Shown: positions 7,752-17,318, counted from the first letter of the stretch. The stretch: 64,000 nucleotides of DNA from Anderseniella sp963698275 (GCA_963698275.1 CAVOQE010000001.1:806001-870000); one strand, 5' to 3'. Made by a program: numbers and translations. The notes: generated by a model not told the origin, from the sequence alone.

Positions 7752-8761
7752 AAGGCTTCATGGCTCGCAACCCGTTCTGGTCACTTATCATCGTGCTCGC
7801 CATCTGTTTCCTGGTGTGGGCGATTTTCGCGCCGTGGCCGCCCGGCTTCGTCGATACGTTCGGGCGCAAGAAGATATTCCTGAATGCGCTGTTCAATGGC
7901 GTCACGCTGGGCGCGCTGTATTTCCTGGTTGCCAGCGGGTTCACGCTGATCTTCGGCCTGATGAAGAACGTCAACCTGGCGCACGGCTCGCTGTATCTGC
8001 TTGGCGGGTACATTGGCTACGACGTGGCCAATACGACCGGCTGGTGGCTGCTGAGTTTTGTCGTGGTGTTTGTGGTTGTCGGTGCCATGGGCGTGCTGCT
8101 GCAGGTGCTGGTGTTTCAGCGAATGGAGGGTGAGGACTTACGCCAGACACTGGTGACGATCGGTATCTCCATCGTGGTGGCCGACCTGATGCTGTGGTAC
8201 TGGGGTGGCGACTTCTACCAGATACTGACCCCGGACTGGTTGTCGGGTCCCATTCAGCTGCCCATTGTGACGGCGGTAAAAAGCAGTGGTGAAGCGGTTT
8301 TCCTGAAATATCCGTTTGTCCGGATTGTGATTCTCGCGGCATCGATTGTTATCGGAATCGCCATGTGGCTGTCGCTCAACAAGACCCGCATCGGCATGCT
8401 GATCCGCGCCGGTGTTGATGACCGTGACATGTTGTCTGCCACCGGTGTCCGCATCCAGCGGGTGTTCGTGCTGGTATTTGCCTTCGGCGCCGGCCTTGCC
8501 GGTGTGGCCGGTGTGGTAGGCGGCACCTTCCAGTCACTGGCGCCGGGCGAGGATACCCGCTTCCTGCTCGCCTCGCTGGTGGTGGTGATTGTCGGCGGCA
8601 TGGGATCGATCCCGGGAGCAGCGCTTGGCGCGCTGTTGATCGGACTGGCTGAACAGTTCGGTTCGGTTTACATGCCAACCTACGCTGTCGTGCTGACCTT
8701 CCTGATCATGGTTGTGGTGCTGGCGTTCAGGCCGCAGGGCCTGCTTGGCGAGAGGCGCTAG
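7748..8761 (+). CDS. Branched-chain amino acid-type ABC permease (LivH-like)
   Basis: 337 residues, very hydrophobic, with about eight membrane segments and the LivH signature region LNALFNGVTLGALYFLVASGFTLIFGLM followed by NLAHGSLYLLGGYIG. The later VGGTFQSLAPGEDTRFLLASLVVVIVGGMGS loop is the typical coupling region for the ATPase. It forms a heterodimeric channel with the LivM-like protein encoded 6 bases downstream. The ATG 7748 has GGGGAGG 6 bases upstream. The substrate is whatever the binding protein at 3794 captures. Confidence 0.9.
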   Translation: MKGFMARNPFWSLIIVLAICFLVWAIFAPWPPGFVDTFGRKKIFLNALFNGVTLGALYFLVASGFTLIFGLMKNVNLAHGSLYLLGGYIGYDVANTTGWWLLSFVVVFVVVGAMGVLLQVLVFQRMEGEDLRQTLVTIGISIVVADLMLWYWGGDFYQILTPDWLSGPIQLPIVTAVKSSGEAVFLKYPFVRIVILAASIVIGIAMWLSLNKTRIGMLIRAGVDDRDMLSATGVRIQRVFVLVFAFGAGLAGVAGVVGGTFQSLAPGEDTRFLLASLVVVIVGGMGSIPGAALGALLIGLAEQFGSVYMPTYAVVLTFLIMVVVLAFRPQGLLGERR

Positions 8762-8767
8762 AAGCTG

Positions 8768-9865
8768 ATGGCCGTGACCGAAGACACAAGCACAGCGCCA
8801 ATAAACGGCAAGCCGCAATCCTGGTGGTCCGGATTGTCGTTGAGCTCGATCCCGACACCGTACTGGTTCGTCGGGGCATTCATGCTGCTGCTGCCGGTCC
8901 TGGTCGGGCCTTTCATGCTGTTCCAGGTATTCGGCTGGGCGCTCATTCTGGGCATGATCGCTCTCAGCCTGATGTTCCTTGGCGGGTATGGCGGCATGGT
9001 GTCCCTGGTGCAGATGTCAGTGGCTGCATGTGCGGCCTACATGCTGGCAATTTTCGGCGACAGCGCGATAACCCAGATTTCGCTGGGCTGGCCATGGTGG
9101 GTTGCAATCCCCATAGCGCTTGTCATCGCAACCGGCTTCGGCACCCTGACCGGTGCGCTGGCAGTGCGGACCGAGGGCATTTACACGATCATGATCACGT
9201 TGGCCATTGCGTCAGCCTTCTTCTATTTCACCCGGCAGAACTATGTACTGTTCAACGGTTTTTCCGGGTTCAACGGGGTCAAGCCGCCACAATTGCTTGG
9301 TGTCGACTGGCGCCAGCCGATACCGTTTTACTACCTGACACTGTTCTGGGCGGCAGTCGCCTATCTGTCGGTTTTGTATGTCTCGCGTGCACCGTTCGGT
9401 CTGGCACTGCAGGGCGTGCGGGACAATGCCCGGCGCATGGAGGCGCTGGGCTACAATGTTACCGCGCACCGGATTGCGGCCTACGTCTTTGCCAGCTTCA
9501 TAGCGGCAGTTGCCGGCATTCTGCTGGTCTGGCTGAACGGACAGGTATCTCCGGGAACGGCAGGGATCGGCCCGGCAATCGACATATTGATTATCGCCGT
9601 TGTTGGTGGCCTTGCGCGCCCTGTCGGGCCGTTTATCGGTGCCATCATTTATGTACTGCTCAGAACGTTTGCGCTCGATTTCATGGTGTCGATGGGATTG
9701 TCGGGCGAGCGCTTTCAGTTGCTGGTCGGCCTGGTGTTCCTGGGCATCGTGTTCTGGTCGCCGGACGGCATACTCGGGCTCTGGGAGCGCTGGCGCAACC
9801 GCATGAATTCAACTGACCGGCTGACAGGCGAAACCCGCGACAAGGACGGAGGCAGCGAGGCATGA
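8768..9865 (+). CDS. Branched-chain amino acid-type ABC permease (LivM-like)
   Basis: 365 residues with around ten membrane segments, slightly longer than LivH as is usual for LivM. Family features include SLMFLGGYGGMVSLVQMSVAACAAYMLA, FGTLTGALAVRTEGIYTIMITLA and the ATPase-coupling loop PFGLALQGVRDNARRMEALGYN. The gene begins 6 bases after the LivH-like gene and overlaps the ATPase gene by 4 bases (ATGA), so the three are translated as one operon. Confidence 0.9.
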   Translation: MAVTEDTSTAPINGKPQSWWSGLSLSSIPTPYWFVGAFMLLLPVLVGPFMLFQVFGWALILGMIALSLMFLGGYGGMVSLVQMSVAACAAYMLAIFGDSAITQISLGWPWWVAIPIALVIATGFGTLTGALAVRTEGIYTIMITLAIASAFFYFTRQNYVLFNGFSGFNGVKPPQLLGVDWRQPIPFYYLTLFWAAVAYLSVLYVSRAPFGLALQGVRDNARRMEALGYNVTAHRIAAYVFASFIAAVAGILLVWLNGQVSPGTAGIGPAIDILIIAVVGGLARPVGPFIGAIIYVLLRTFALDFMVSMGLSGERFQLLVGLVFLGIVFWSPDGILGLWERWRNRMNSTDRLTGETRDKDGGSEA

Positions 9866-10668
9866 ACGCCATTGCAAACACCTCCACCATGGCCACCCGG
9901 TTGTCGGCTACCGGCACCGCCAATGCGCTTGAATTGCGTGGCGTCAGCAAGTTCTTCGGCGCGCTTGCGGCGATGCAGGACATCACCTTGACCGTCAAAC
10001 CGGGCGAACGCCGCGCCGTTCTGGGGTCAAACGGTGCCGGCAAGACCACATTGTTCAACTGCATAACCGGCGACTTCCTGCCGACGTCCGGGGTCGTGCG
10101 GATGTTTGGCGAGGACGTCACCAGGTTTCCGCCGCACGATCGCATTCGCCGGGGGTTGCGCCGTACCTACCAGATCTCGCTGTTGTTTGGCGGGCTGACC
10201 GTTATCGACAATGTCTACCTTGCCTGCCGCGGTGTCTCGCGCAATCGCTTCTCGCTGATCCGCCCGGGGCGATCTGATGCGCTGATGCATTCGGCGGCTG
10301 AACTGATCGAGGCCGTCCACCTGACAGACGTGCAGGAGACACTTGTGTCGGCGCTTTCATATGGCCAGCAGCGCCAGCTTGAAATCGCCCTGGCACTTGC
10401 CGGTGCGCCGCGCTTCATCCTGTTTGATGAGCCTGCCGCAGGCCTGTCACCCACCGAGCGGCGTGACCTGATCGACATTCTCAACAATCTGCCCGGCCAC
10501 ATGGGATACATCATCATCGAACACGATATGGATGTGGCCTTGCGGGTAGCTGAAAGCGTCACGATGATGCACAATGGCCGCATCTTCAAGGAAGGCAATC
10601 CGGCTGAGATCGAAGCCGACCCGGAAGTGCAGGAACTGTATCTGGGAGGAGGGTTCACACATGGCTGA
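9862..10668 (+). CDS. Branched-chain amino acid-type ABC ATP-binding protein (LivG-like)
   Basis: 268 residues. Walker A is GSNGAGKTT (about residues 55-63), the signature is LSYGQQRQLEIA and Walker B is FILFDEPAAGL; an H-loop histidine is in IIIEHDMDV. The LivG-type insertion with the FPPHDRIRRGLRRTYQ segment after Walker A is present. It drives import through the LivH/LivM-like pair. It starts 4 bases inside the preceding gene and ends 8 bases inside the next one, showing tight coupling. Confidence 0.92.
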   Translation: MNAIANTSTMATRLSATGTANALELRGVSKFFGALAAMQDITLTVKPGERRAVLGSNGAGKTTLFNCITGDFLPTSGVVRMFGEDVTRFPPHDRIRRGLRRTYQISLLFGGLTVIDNVYLACRGVSRNRFSLIRPGRSDALMHSAAELIEAVHLTDVQETLVSALSYGQQRQLEIALALAGAPRFILFDEPAAGLSPTERRDLIDILNNLPGHMGYIIIEHDMDVALRVAESVTMMHNGRIFKEGNPAEIEADPEVQELYLGGGFTHG

Positions 10669-12862
10669 ACGGTCGTCTTCTTCCATTCTCGAGGTCAAGG
10701 GCCTCAACGTATACTATGGCGCGTCGCATGCGCTGCAGGGTGTTGACCTGAGCCTCGGCCATGGTGTGCTGTCGGTTGTCGGCAGGAACGGCATGGGCAA
10801 GACCACGCTGTGCCAGGCGATTATGGGCCTGGTGCCGGTGAGTTCCGGCTCGATCACGTTTAACGGTCAAAACATAACCAACCGGCAACCGTCCGAAATC
10901 GCCCGCATGGGTATCGGCTATGTGCCGCAAGGCCGGCGGCTGTGGCGGTCGCTCACGGTGGATGAGCACTTGCGCATGACGGTGGCAGGCCATGATGGTG
11001 CATGGTCAATCGAGCGCATCTATTCAACCTTTCCCAGGCTGGCCGAGCGCAAGAACAATGGCGGCAGCCAGTTGTCAGGCGGCGAGCAGCAGATGCTGGC
11101 CATCAGCCGGGCGCTGTTGCTGAACCCGCGCCTGCTGGTCATGGATGAACCCACCGAAGGCCTCGCACCGGTGATCGTATCCCAGGTTGCCGACATGCTG
11201 ATGCACCTGGGTGAGGAAGGCGACATCGACGTACTGGTGATTGAACAGAACATCGGTGTGGCAACGGCGATCTCGGAAAACGTCGCGATCATGGTCAATG
11301 GCCGTGTCAACCGTTTGATGTCGGCCAGCGCGCTGGCTGCCGACCGTGAACTGCAGCAGAACCTGCTCGGCGTCGGCCGTCATGGTGACGGCGATGACGA
11401 GATTGCCGAGCAGGGTGCAACCGGAGACACCGCTGCGCCGAAGGTCCAGGGACCGCGCAAGATTTATGTATCCAATCCAAAGCTGCCAACGAGATGGTCG
11501 CCGATTGTGCCTGCCCGGCAGATCGAAATGGCGGCGCGCACCGAAACAGTTTCAGCACCTTCGTCGACCGGCATGGGGCATGTTGAACTGAGACCATTGT
11601 CGGCAGCCGGTGAAAACGTCGTGCTGGTGGCCGGAACGCTGGACACCAAGGGCGTCGAGCTGCGCTATATCAGGGACCTTTTGAAGGCTGATGGCGTGGC
11701 GGTGCGCATGGTGGACCTGTCAACGTCCGGCAAGCATTCCGGCGCTGAAATTCCGCCACATCAGATTGCGGCCTATCATCCACGCGGTGCTGCGGGTGTG
11801 TTCACCAATGATCGCGGCACATCTGTTGCTGGCATGACGCTGGCGTTTGAACGCTGGATCAAGCGGCAGTCCGGGATTGCCGGCATCATCAGTGCAGGCG
11901 GGTCCGGCGGTACCGCGATCGTATCGCCAGCCATGCGCAGCCTGCCTGTCGGCGTCCCCAAACTGATGATTTCCACCGTGGCGTCCGGTGATGTGCAGAT
12001 GTATGTCGGCCCGGCTGACATCATGATGATGCATTCGGTTGCGGATGTGCAGGGCCTGAATTCGATTACCCGCCAGGTGCTCGGCAATGGAGCGCATGCC
12101 ATGGCGGGCATGGTCAATGCCCGAAAGACCCGCGTGCCTCGATCGGCAACTGAAACTGCAGGTGAATTGCCGGCCATCGGGCTGACCATGTTTGGCGTCA
12201 CCACACCGTGCATTCAGCAGATTACTGCCGATCTGGAAGCTGACTTTGACTGCCTGGTATTCCACGCCACAGGCGTTGGCGGCCAGTCGATGGAAAAGCT
12301 TGTGGACTCCGGGCTGCTCACCGGTGTGGTTGATATCACCACAACGGAAATCTGCGACATGATGATGGGCGGGGTGTTTGCCGCGACCGAAGACCGCTTC
12401 GGCGCCATGATCCGCGCCGGCATGCCCTATGTGGGGTCGTGCGGGGCGCTCGACATGGTGAATTTCGGCCCGCCGGACACGGTGCCTGAAAAATACAAGG
12501 ACAGACTGTTCTACGAGCACAATCCACAAGTCACCCTGATGCGCACGACGGCAGAAGAAAACGAGCGCATGGGCCGCTGGATCGGTGGTCGTCTCAACGA
12601 GATGGAAGCGCCGGTCAGGTTCTTCATACCCGAAGGCGGAGTGTCGATGCTGGATGCGCCGGGCAAGTCGTTCCATGATCCGGCTGCGGACAAGGCGCTG
12701 TTTGACGCGCTTGAGCGCACCGTGCGGCAGACCTCGACACGGCAACTGGTGCGGGTGCCGCACAATGTAAATGATCCCGAATTTTCAGCACGGGTGGTTG
12801 AAGCCTTCCGGTCGCTGCATGGCGGCGGCAGGCCGTCCCGAAAACAGGCAAGGAGATACTAG
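10661..12862 (+). CDS. LivF-like ABC ATPase fused to a UPF0261 (Tm-1 N-terminal) domain
   Basis: 733 residues from ATG 10661, which has GGGAGGAGGG just upstream; the frame is open further up but that part overlaps livG. Residues 1-235 are a LivF-type ATPase: Walker A GRNGMGKTT (41-49), signature LSGGEQQ (138-144), Walker B LLVMDEP (158-164). Residues 236-315 form a charged linker. From about 318 (VVLVAGTLDTKG) to the end is a UPF0261 domain, the fold of the tomato mosaic virus resistance protein Tm-1 N-terminus, with the glycine-rich GIISAGGSGGTA loop. LivF is normally 235-240 residues, so this is a true fusion. It implies that an enzymatic or ligand-binding step is tethered to the transporter. 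The partner TIM barrel follows immediately (stop at 12862, start 12863). Confidence 0.88.
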   Translation: MAERSSSSILEVKGLNVYYGASHALQGVDLSLGHGVLSVVGRNGMGKTTLCQAIMGLVPVSSGSITFNGQNITNRQPSEIARMGIGYVPQGRRLWRSLTVDEHLRMTVAGHDGAWSIERIYSTFPRLAERKNNGGSQLSGGEQQMLAISRALLLNPRLLVMDEPTEGLAPVIVSQVADMLMHLGEEGDIDVLVIEQNIGVATAISENVAIMVNGRVNRLMSASALAADRELQQNLLGVGRHGDGDDEIAEQGATGDTAAPKVQGPRKIYVSNPKLPTRWSPIVPARQIEMAARTETVSAPSSTGMGHVELRPLSAAGENVVLVAGTLDTKGVELRYIRDLLKADGVAVRMVDLSTSGKHSGAEIPPHQIAAYHPRGAAGVFTNDRGTSVAGMTLAFERWIKRQSGIAGIISAGGSGGTAIVSPAMRSLPVGVPKLMISTVASGDVQMYVGPADIMMMHSVADVQGLNSITRQVLGNGAHAMAGMVNARKTRVPRSATETAGELPAIGLTMFGVTTPCIQQITADLEADFDCLVFHATGVGGQSMEKLVDSGLLTGVVDITTTEICDMMMGGVFAATEDRFGAMIRAGMPYVGSCGALDMVNFGPPDTVPEKYKDRLFYEHNPQVTLMRTTAEENERMGRWIGGRLNEMEAPVRFFIPEGGVSMLDAPGKSFHDPAADKALFDALERTVRQTSTRQLVRVPHNVNDPEFSARVVEAFRSLHGGGRPSRKQARRY

Positions 12863-13696
12863 ATGGCCCGGTTTGAACGCGCAGCAATTGTCGAGAAATT
12901 CCGTGGCATGATTGACCGCGGCGAGCCGATTGTCGGGGGCGGTGCGGGCACCGGCCTGTCGGCGAAGTGCGAGGAAGCCGGCGGTATCGACCTCATCGTG
13001 ATCTACAATTCCGGCCGCTACCGGATGGCCGGGCGTGGCTCGCTTGCCGGCCTCATGGCCTATGGTGATGCCAACCAGATCGTCATGGAAATGGCTTCCG
13101 AAGTGCTGCCGGTGGCCACAAAGACGCCGGTACTGGCAGGCGTGAACGGCACCGATCCGTTCCGGCTTATGGATGTGTTTCTGGATGACCTGAAGCGGGT
13201 CGGGTTTTCCGGAGTGCAGAACTTTCCGACCGTCGGCCTGATTGACGGGACGTTCCGGGCCAACCTGGAGGAAACCGGCATGTCGTTCTCGCTGGAAATC
13301 GACATGATCGCCAAGGCGCACCGGAAAGACATGCTGACCACCCCCTACGTGTTCAGCGAGGACGATGCCACCGCCATGGCGCAAGCCGGTGCCGACATCA
13401 TTGTCTGCCATCTCGGCCTGACCACCGGCGGGTCAATCGGGGCAGAAACGGCCCAGACGCTGGAGGATGTACCGGCCAAGGTCGATGCCTGGGCAGACGC
13501 TGCTCTCAAAGTCAACAAGGACATTATCGTGCTTGTCCATGGCGGACCTGTAGCGATGCCGGATGATGCTGAATACGTGTTGAAGAACACCAGTAACTGT
13601 CACGGGTTTTATGGTGCGTCATCGATGGAGCGGTTGCCTGCCGAGGGCGCGCTGACGGAACAGACGAAGACGTTCAAATCGATAAAGATGGCCTGA
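12863..13696 (+). CDS. PEP-hydrolase-family TIM-barrel protein (Tm-1 C-terminal type)
   Basis: 277 residues of the phosphoenolpyruvate-hydrolase-like TIM-barrel family (formerly 'TIM-barrel signal transduction protein'). Recognisable segments are PIVGGGAGTGLSAKCEEAGGIDLIVIYNSGRYRMAG, VLAGVNGTDPF, GVQNFPTVGLIDG and the C-terminal HGFYGASSMERLP. In plants this barrel forms the second half of Tm-1; here it follows the UPF0261 domain as a separate protein with no gap. AAGGAG lies 8 bases before ATG 12863. It is presumably a cytoplasmic enzyme acting with the UPF0261 domain on the imported compound. The reaction is unknown. Confidence 0.85.
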   Translation: MARFERAAIVEKFRGMIDRGEPIVGGGAGTGLSAKCEEAGGIDLIVIYNSGRYRMAGRGSLAGLMAYGDANQIVMEMASEVLPVATKTPVLAGVNGTDPFRLMDVFLDDLKRVGFSGVQNFPTVGLIDGTFRANLEETGMSFSLEIDMIAKAHRKDMLTTPYVFSEDDATAMAQAGADIIVCHLGLTTGGSIGAETAQTLEDVPAKVDAWADAALKVNKDIIVLVHGGPVAMPDDAEYVLKNTSNCHGFYGASSMERLPAEGALTEQTKTFKSIKMA

Positions 13697-13718
13697 TGGC
13701 TGAAAGAATTAACGGGCT

Positions 13719-13736
13719 GCCGCAAAGCGGCGTTTT
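13719..13736 (+). terminator. Small hairpin before the SPFH gene, possible attenuator
   Basis: GCCGC (13719-13723) pairs with GCGGC (13727-13731) around AAA and is followed by GTTTT. It sits in the 52-base gap between the TIM-barrel gene and the SPFH gene. The stem is short, so partial attenuation is more likely than full termination. Confidence 0.35.
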
Positions 13737-13748
13737 GGGAGGAAGATC

Positions 13749-16700
13749 ATGACCGGACAGCTGATAGGCCAGCTTATTCTATGGCTCATTCTGGCGGTTA
13801 TCGTCATTGCAATCATTTACTGGGTGATGAACTGGCTGTACCGCCGGTCCACCAAGGAAGTGGCCTTTGTCAGAACCGGTTTCCTGGGCGAAAAAGTGGT
13901 GATTGACGGTGGCGCCTTCGTGTGGCCGATCATCCACGACATAACGCCCGTCAACATGAACACGCTGCCCCTGGAAGTCGTGCGCGAGAAGGAACAGGCG
14001 CTGATTACCAAGGACCGGATGCGGGTTGATGTAGAGGCCGAGTTCTATGTCCGGGTGCGTCCGGCGAAGGCCTCGGTGTCCATTGCCGCGTCGACGCTGG
14101 GAAGGCGCACGCTGGAACAGGGCAGGCTGCATGAACTTTTATCCGGCAAGTTCATTTCAGCCCTGCGGTCTGTGGCTTCGGAAATGTCCATGGAGGACAT
14201 GCATGAACAGCGTGGCGCTTATGTGGAACGTGTGGCCCAGGCCGCCCAGGACGGCCTCGATCTGAACGGTCTCGAGCTTGAATCTGTTGCCATCAAGGAT
14301 ATTGACCAGACCGGGCTGGAATACTTCAACCCGTCCAACCGGTTTGACGCGGATGGTCTGACCCGGTTGATCGAGGACATCGAGGCCAAGCGCAAGCTGC
14401 GCAATGATATCGAACAGGACTCGATGATCCGAATCCGCTCGCGCAATCTGGAAGCCGAGAAACAGGCCCTGGAAATCGAACGCGAGAGCGAAGAAGCCCG
14501 GCTGACCCAGGAACTCGATATCGAGTTCCGCCGGGCCCAGCAACGTGCCGAGCTGGCGCGTGAACGTGCCGAGCGCGAAACTGATGCCGAACGCGCGCAG
14601 ATTACCGCGCGTGAAACCATCGAGACCCAGCGCATTTCGCAGGAACGGCAGATTTCTGAAGCCCGGATTGCGTCCGAGCGCGATATCCGGCAGCAGGAAA
14701 TCGAACGCCAGCAGGCGGTGGAGGCCGCCGAAATCAGCGCGCGGGAAAAGACCGAGCGTGCCCGCATTGAGCAGGAACGCCATGTCAATGAGGCTCGTAT
14801 TTCCAATGAACAACAGACCGAAGCCCAGGAAATCGGGCGGCGCCAGTCCATCGAGCACGCGCAGATAGCGGCAACCGAAGCAACGGAGCGGGCGCGCATC
14901 GAACAGGAACGTGGCGTGACCGAGGCCCGTATAGAGCAGGAACGCTCGCTTGCCGAAGCGCGTATCGCCAAGGAGGAAGATACCCAGCGTCGTGAAATTG
15001 CCCGCGGCCAGGCCGTGGAGGCAGCAACAATAGCCTCGCGCGAAGCAACGGAAAAACTGCGCATTGCCCAGGAAACCGAGGTCAACAGTGACCGGATCTC
15101 ATCGGACCAGAAAATCCGGGGGCTGGAGATTGACCGGCAAAAGGCGCTGGACGAAGCCGAAATTGCCGCTCAGCAGGCAACGGAAGCAGCCCGTATCGCG
15201 CGTGAGAAGAAACTGGCGGCTGAGCGGATTGCATCTGAACAGGCAACCCGGGCGCTGGAAATCGAACAGCGCCGGACACTGGAAGAAGCCGATATCGTGG
15301 CGCGTGAGTCCACCGAAGTATCCCGCATCGGCCAGGAAGAACGGCTGCGAGCCCTGCAAATAGAGCGCAACCGCGCCATTGACGAAGCCGAGATCGCGGC
15401 TCGTGAAGCGGTCGAAGCAACCCGCATTGCCCAGGAGATGAAGCTGGCTGTGGATCGCATCGACAGTGAACAGGCGACCAAGGCCCGCGATATTCGCCGG
15501 ACGCAAGCCATCCAGGAAGCCGAGATTGCCTCTGCCGAGGCTACAGAAGCTGCCCGCATTGCCCAGGAAAAGAAAATCGCCGCAGAACGCATTGCCTTTG
15601 AACAGGACCTGCGGGAACGCGAGATCGCCCGCAATCGCGCCATTGATACAGCACAGATCAGTGCATCCGAGGTGACCGAGACGGCACGTCTTGCCCAGCA
15701 GGCCAAAATTGATGCTGAACGGATTGCCCGGGGTGAAGAAACCACGCTGCGAGAAGTGTCTGCCCAGGAAACAACCGATGCTGCCCGCATTGCCCAGAAG
15801 AAGAAGGTGGATGCAGAACGCATTGTTGCCGAAACCGAAATCCGGGTGCATGAAATTCAGCGGCAGGAAGCCGTTGACAGCACGCAAGCCGCGTCACGCC
15901 GCGTTGTCGACAAGCTGAAGATCGAGAAAGAGAGAGAAACCTCGCGCGACCAGATTTCACGCGATGAGGAAATCCGCAATCTCGAGATCGAACGCAACAA
16001 GGCACTCGACCAGGCCCAGATTGCCGCAAACGAGGCAATTGAAGCAGCCCGTGTCGTTCAGGAAAAAACCATCAAGGCAGAACGCATCGCGGCGGAGCAG
16101 GAAATCCGTGACCGTGAGATCGGCCGCGACGAGGCTGTTGAAACCCGAGAGATTTCCAAGCGTGACAAGGTTGAACGCGAACGCATCAATGTTGAACTGA
16201 ACGTGGACAAGGAGCGCATTGAAGCCTCCAAGGCCCGTGACCTGGTGGACATTGAACGCAAGACGGTCATCGAGCAGGCCGATGAGCAGCGCATTGTGGC
16301 GCTTGCCGAGGCGAAATCCGAACGTGCCGGTGCCGAAGCCAGGATCAAGCAGGCCGAAATCGCTGCCCAGCGCGATGTGGACCGCTCCGATGTTGAACGT
16401 GAACAGGTGCTTGATGCAGCCCGGCTGGAGCGCAAGCGGTCGCTTGAGCAGCTTGAGGTTGCCCGCATGCAGGCGTTGCGTGAAGCAGAGATTGCGTCAC
16501 GCGAGGATATCGAACGCTCTCGCATTGCATCCGAACGCGGGCTTGATGAAGCCCGCATCGGCCACGAGACCGAACGGCGCAAGCTGGAGGTCAATCGCGA
16601 GCGCGAGGTTGAATCTGCCGAAATGGAAAAGGCAGTCGATCTTTACAGGAAGTCACTGGAACAATCTGCAGCCCAGGCTGAAGCCGATGTTGCCCGTGCC

Positions 16701-17318
16701 CGGGCGGCTGAAGCTGAGGAGCGGGTCAAGACAACCCGTGAAACCGAAGAGGCCAATCGCCGCCGCAGCGTAGACGTGGTCATGGCTGAAAAAGCCGCTG
16801 CCGAATCCCGCATTGCAGCGGAAGCCGACCAGATCCGCGCGGCGGTCGAGGCAGAAGCGCAGAAGCTGTTGTACGAAGCCGAAAATGTGCTGTCGGATGA
16901 GGCCCGCTTCGGCCTGTTCCGCCGCAAACTGCTCGACAAGGTCGAAGGCATCGTTGCGGCTTCGGTCAAGCCAATGGAAAAAATCAAGGACATCCGCATC
17001 ATGCAGCTGGATGGCATGAATGCCGGTGGCAGCTCCGGCGGCGACGGTGGCAGCAAGGGAACCCCCACCGACGAGGTGATCAATTCAGCACTTCGCTACC
17101 GGGTACAGGCACCCATGGTCGACAGCCTGCTGGCCGATATCGGCATCGACGGCTCCAACCTGTCGAAGCAGGGCGGCCTGATCCGGGAAGCGTCCGACAT
17201 GCAGCGTATTGCCAAGGAGGCCGGGCGCGGTTCCGGAGACGGCAAACCTGAAGATGGCGGTTCGTCGGAAGGCTCCGGCAGGTCTGCCGGTGATGACGAC
17301 ACCAAGGCTAAGAAATAG
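13749..17318 (+). CDS. Giant SPFH/flotillin-like protein with long 11-residue-repeat coiled coil
   Basis: 1,189 residues, about twice a usual flotillin. Residues 8-30 are an N-terminal membrane segment. Residues ~34-200 are the SPFH domain (VAFVRTGFLGEKVVIDGGAFVWPIIH; LITKDRMRVDVEAEFYVRV). From about 215 the protein is a charged helix; from 291 to ~972 it is written in exact 11-residue units, often grouped in blocks of 44 with 33 and 55 variants. The tail (1010-1189) is Gly/Ser-rich and ends DDDTKAKK, with a conserved-looking DEVINSALRYRVQAPMVDSLLADIG stretch. SPFH proteins form membrane-bound ring or cage oligomers. GGGAGGA precedes ATG 13749. Its place inside a Mo-hydroxylase operon suggests a scaffold or membrane compartment for those enzymes, which is inference. 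Confidence 0.88.
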   Translation: MTGQLIGQLILWLILAVIVIAIIYWVMNWLYRRSTKEVAFVRTGFLGEKVVIDGGAFVWPIIHDITPVNMNTLPLEVVREKEQALITKDRMRVDVEAEFYVRVRPAKASVSIAASTLGRRTLEQGRLHELLSGKFISALRSVASEMSMEDMHEQRGAYVERVAQAAQDGLDLNGLELESVAIKDIDQTGLEYFNPSNRFDADGLTRLIEDIEAKRKLRNDIEQDSMIRIRSRNLEAEKQALEIERESEEARLTQELDIEFRRAQQRAELARERAERETDAERAQITARETIETQRISQERQISEARIASERDIRQQEIERQQAVEAAEISAREKTERARIEQERHVNEARISNEQQTEAQEIGRRQSIEHAQIAATEATERARIEQERGVTEARIEQERSLAEARIAKEEDTQRREIARGQAVEAATIASREATEKLRIAQETEVNSDRISSDQKIRGLEIDRQKALDEAEIAAQQATEAARIAREKKLAAERIASEQATRALEIEQRRTLEEADIVARESTEVSRIGQEERLRALQIERNRAIDEAEIAAREAVEATRIAQEMKLAVDRIDSEQATKARDIRRTQAIQEAEIASAEATEAARIAQEKKIAAERIAFEQDLREREIARNRAIDTAQISASEVTETARLAQQAKIDAERIARGEETTLREVSAQETTDAARIAQKKKVDAERIVAETEIRVHEIQRQEAVDSTQAASRRVVDKLKIEKERETSRDQISRDEEIRNLEIERNKALDQAQIAANEAIEAARVVQEKTIKAERIAAEQEIRDREIGRDEAVETREISKRDKVERERINVELNVDKERIEASKARDLVDIERKTVIEQADEQRIVALAEAKSERAGAEARIKQAEIAAQRDVDRSDVEREQVLDAARLERKRSLEQLEVARMQALREAEIASREDIERSRIASERGLDEARIGHETERRKLEVNREREVESAEMEKAVDLYRKSLEQSAAQAEADVARARAAEAEERVKTTRETEEANRRRSVDVVMAEKAAAESRIAAEADQIRAAVEAEAQKLLYEAENVLSDEARFGLFRRKLLDKVEGIVAASVKPMEKIKDIRIMQLDGMNAGGSSGGDGGSKGTPTDEVINSALRYRVQAPMVDSLLADIGIDGSNLSKQGGLIREASDMQRIAKEAGRGSGDGKPEDGGSSEGSGRSAGDDDTKAKK
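14619..16664 (+). repeat. Coding hendecad (11-residue) repeat array in the SPFH protein
   Basis: Residues 291-972 parse into 11-mers of the kind TEAARIAREKK / LAAERIASEQA / TRALEIEQRRT / LEEADIVARES. Block starts recur every 44 residues (4 units) in most cases, with two blocks of 33 and one of 55. All block lengths are multiples of 11, so the helix phase is kept over about 62 units. DNA copies have diverged, so this is protein-level periodicity, not a recent DNA tandem array. Confidence 0.85.

Noticed and set aside
11720..12763. 347-codon minus-strand frame opposite the UPF0261 domain
   Set aside because: The plus-strand frame has clear ATPase and UPF0261 motifs; the reverse product is His/Arg-rich and unlike any protein.
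14157..17083. Minus-strand open frames opposite the SPFH gene
   Set aside because: They mirror the repeat codons of the true gene and show no start signals or recognisable domains.
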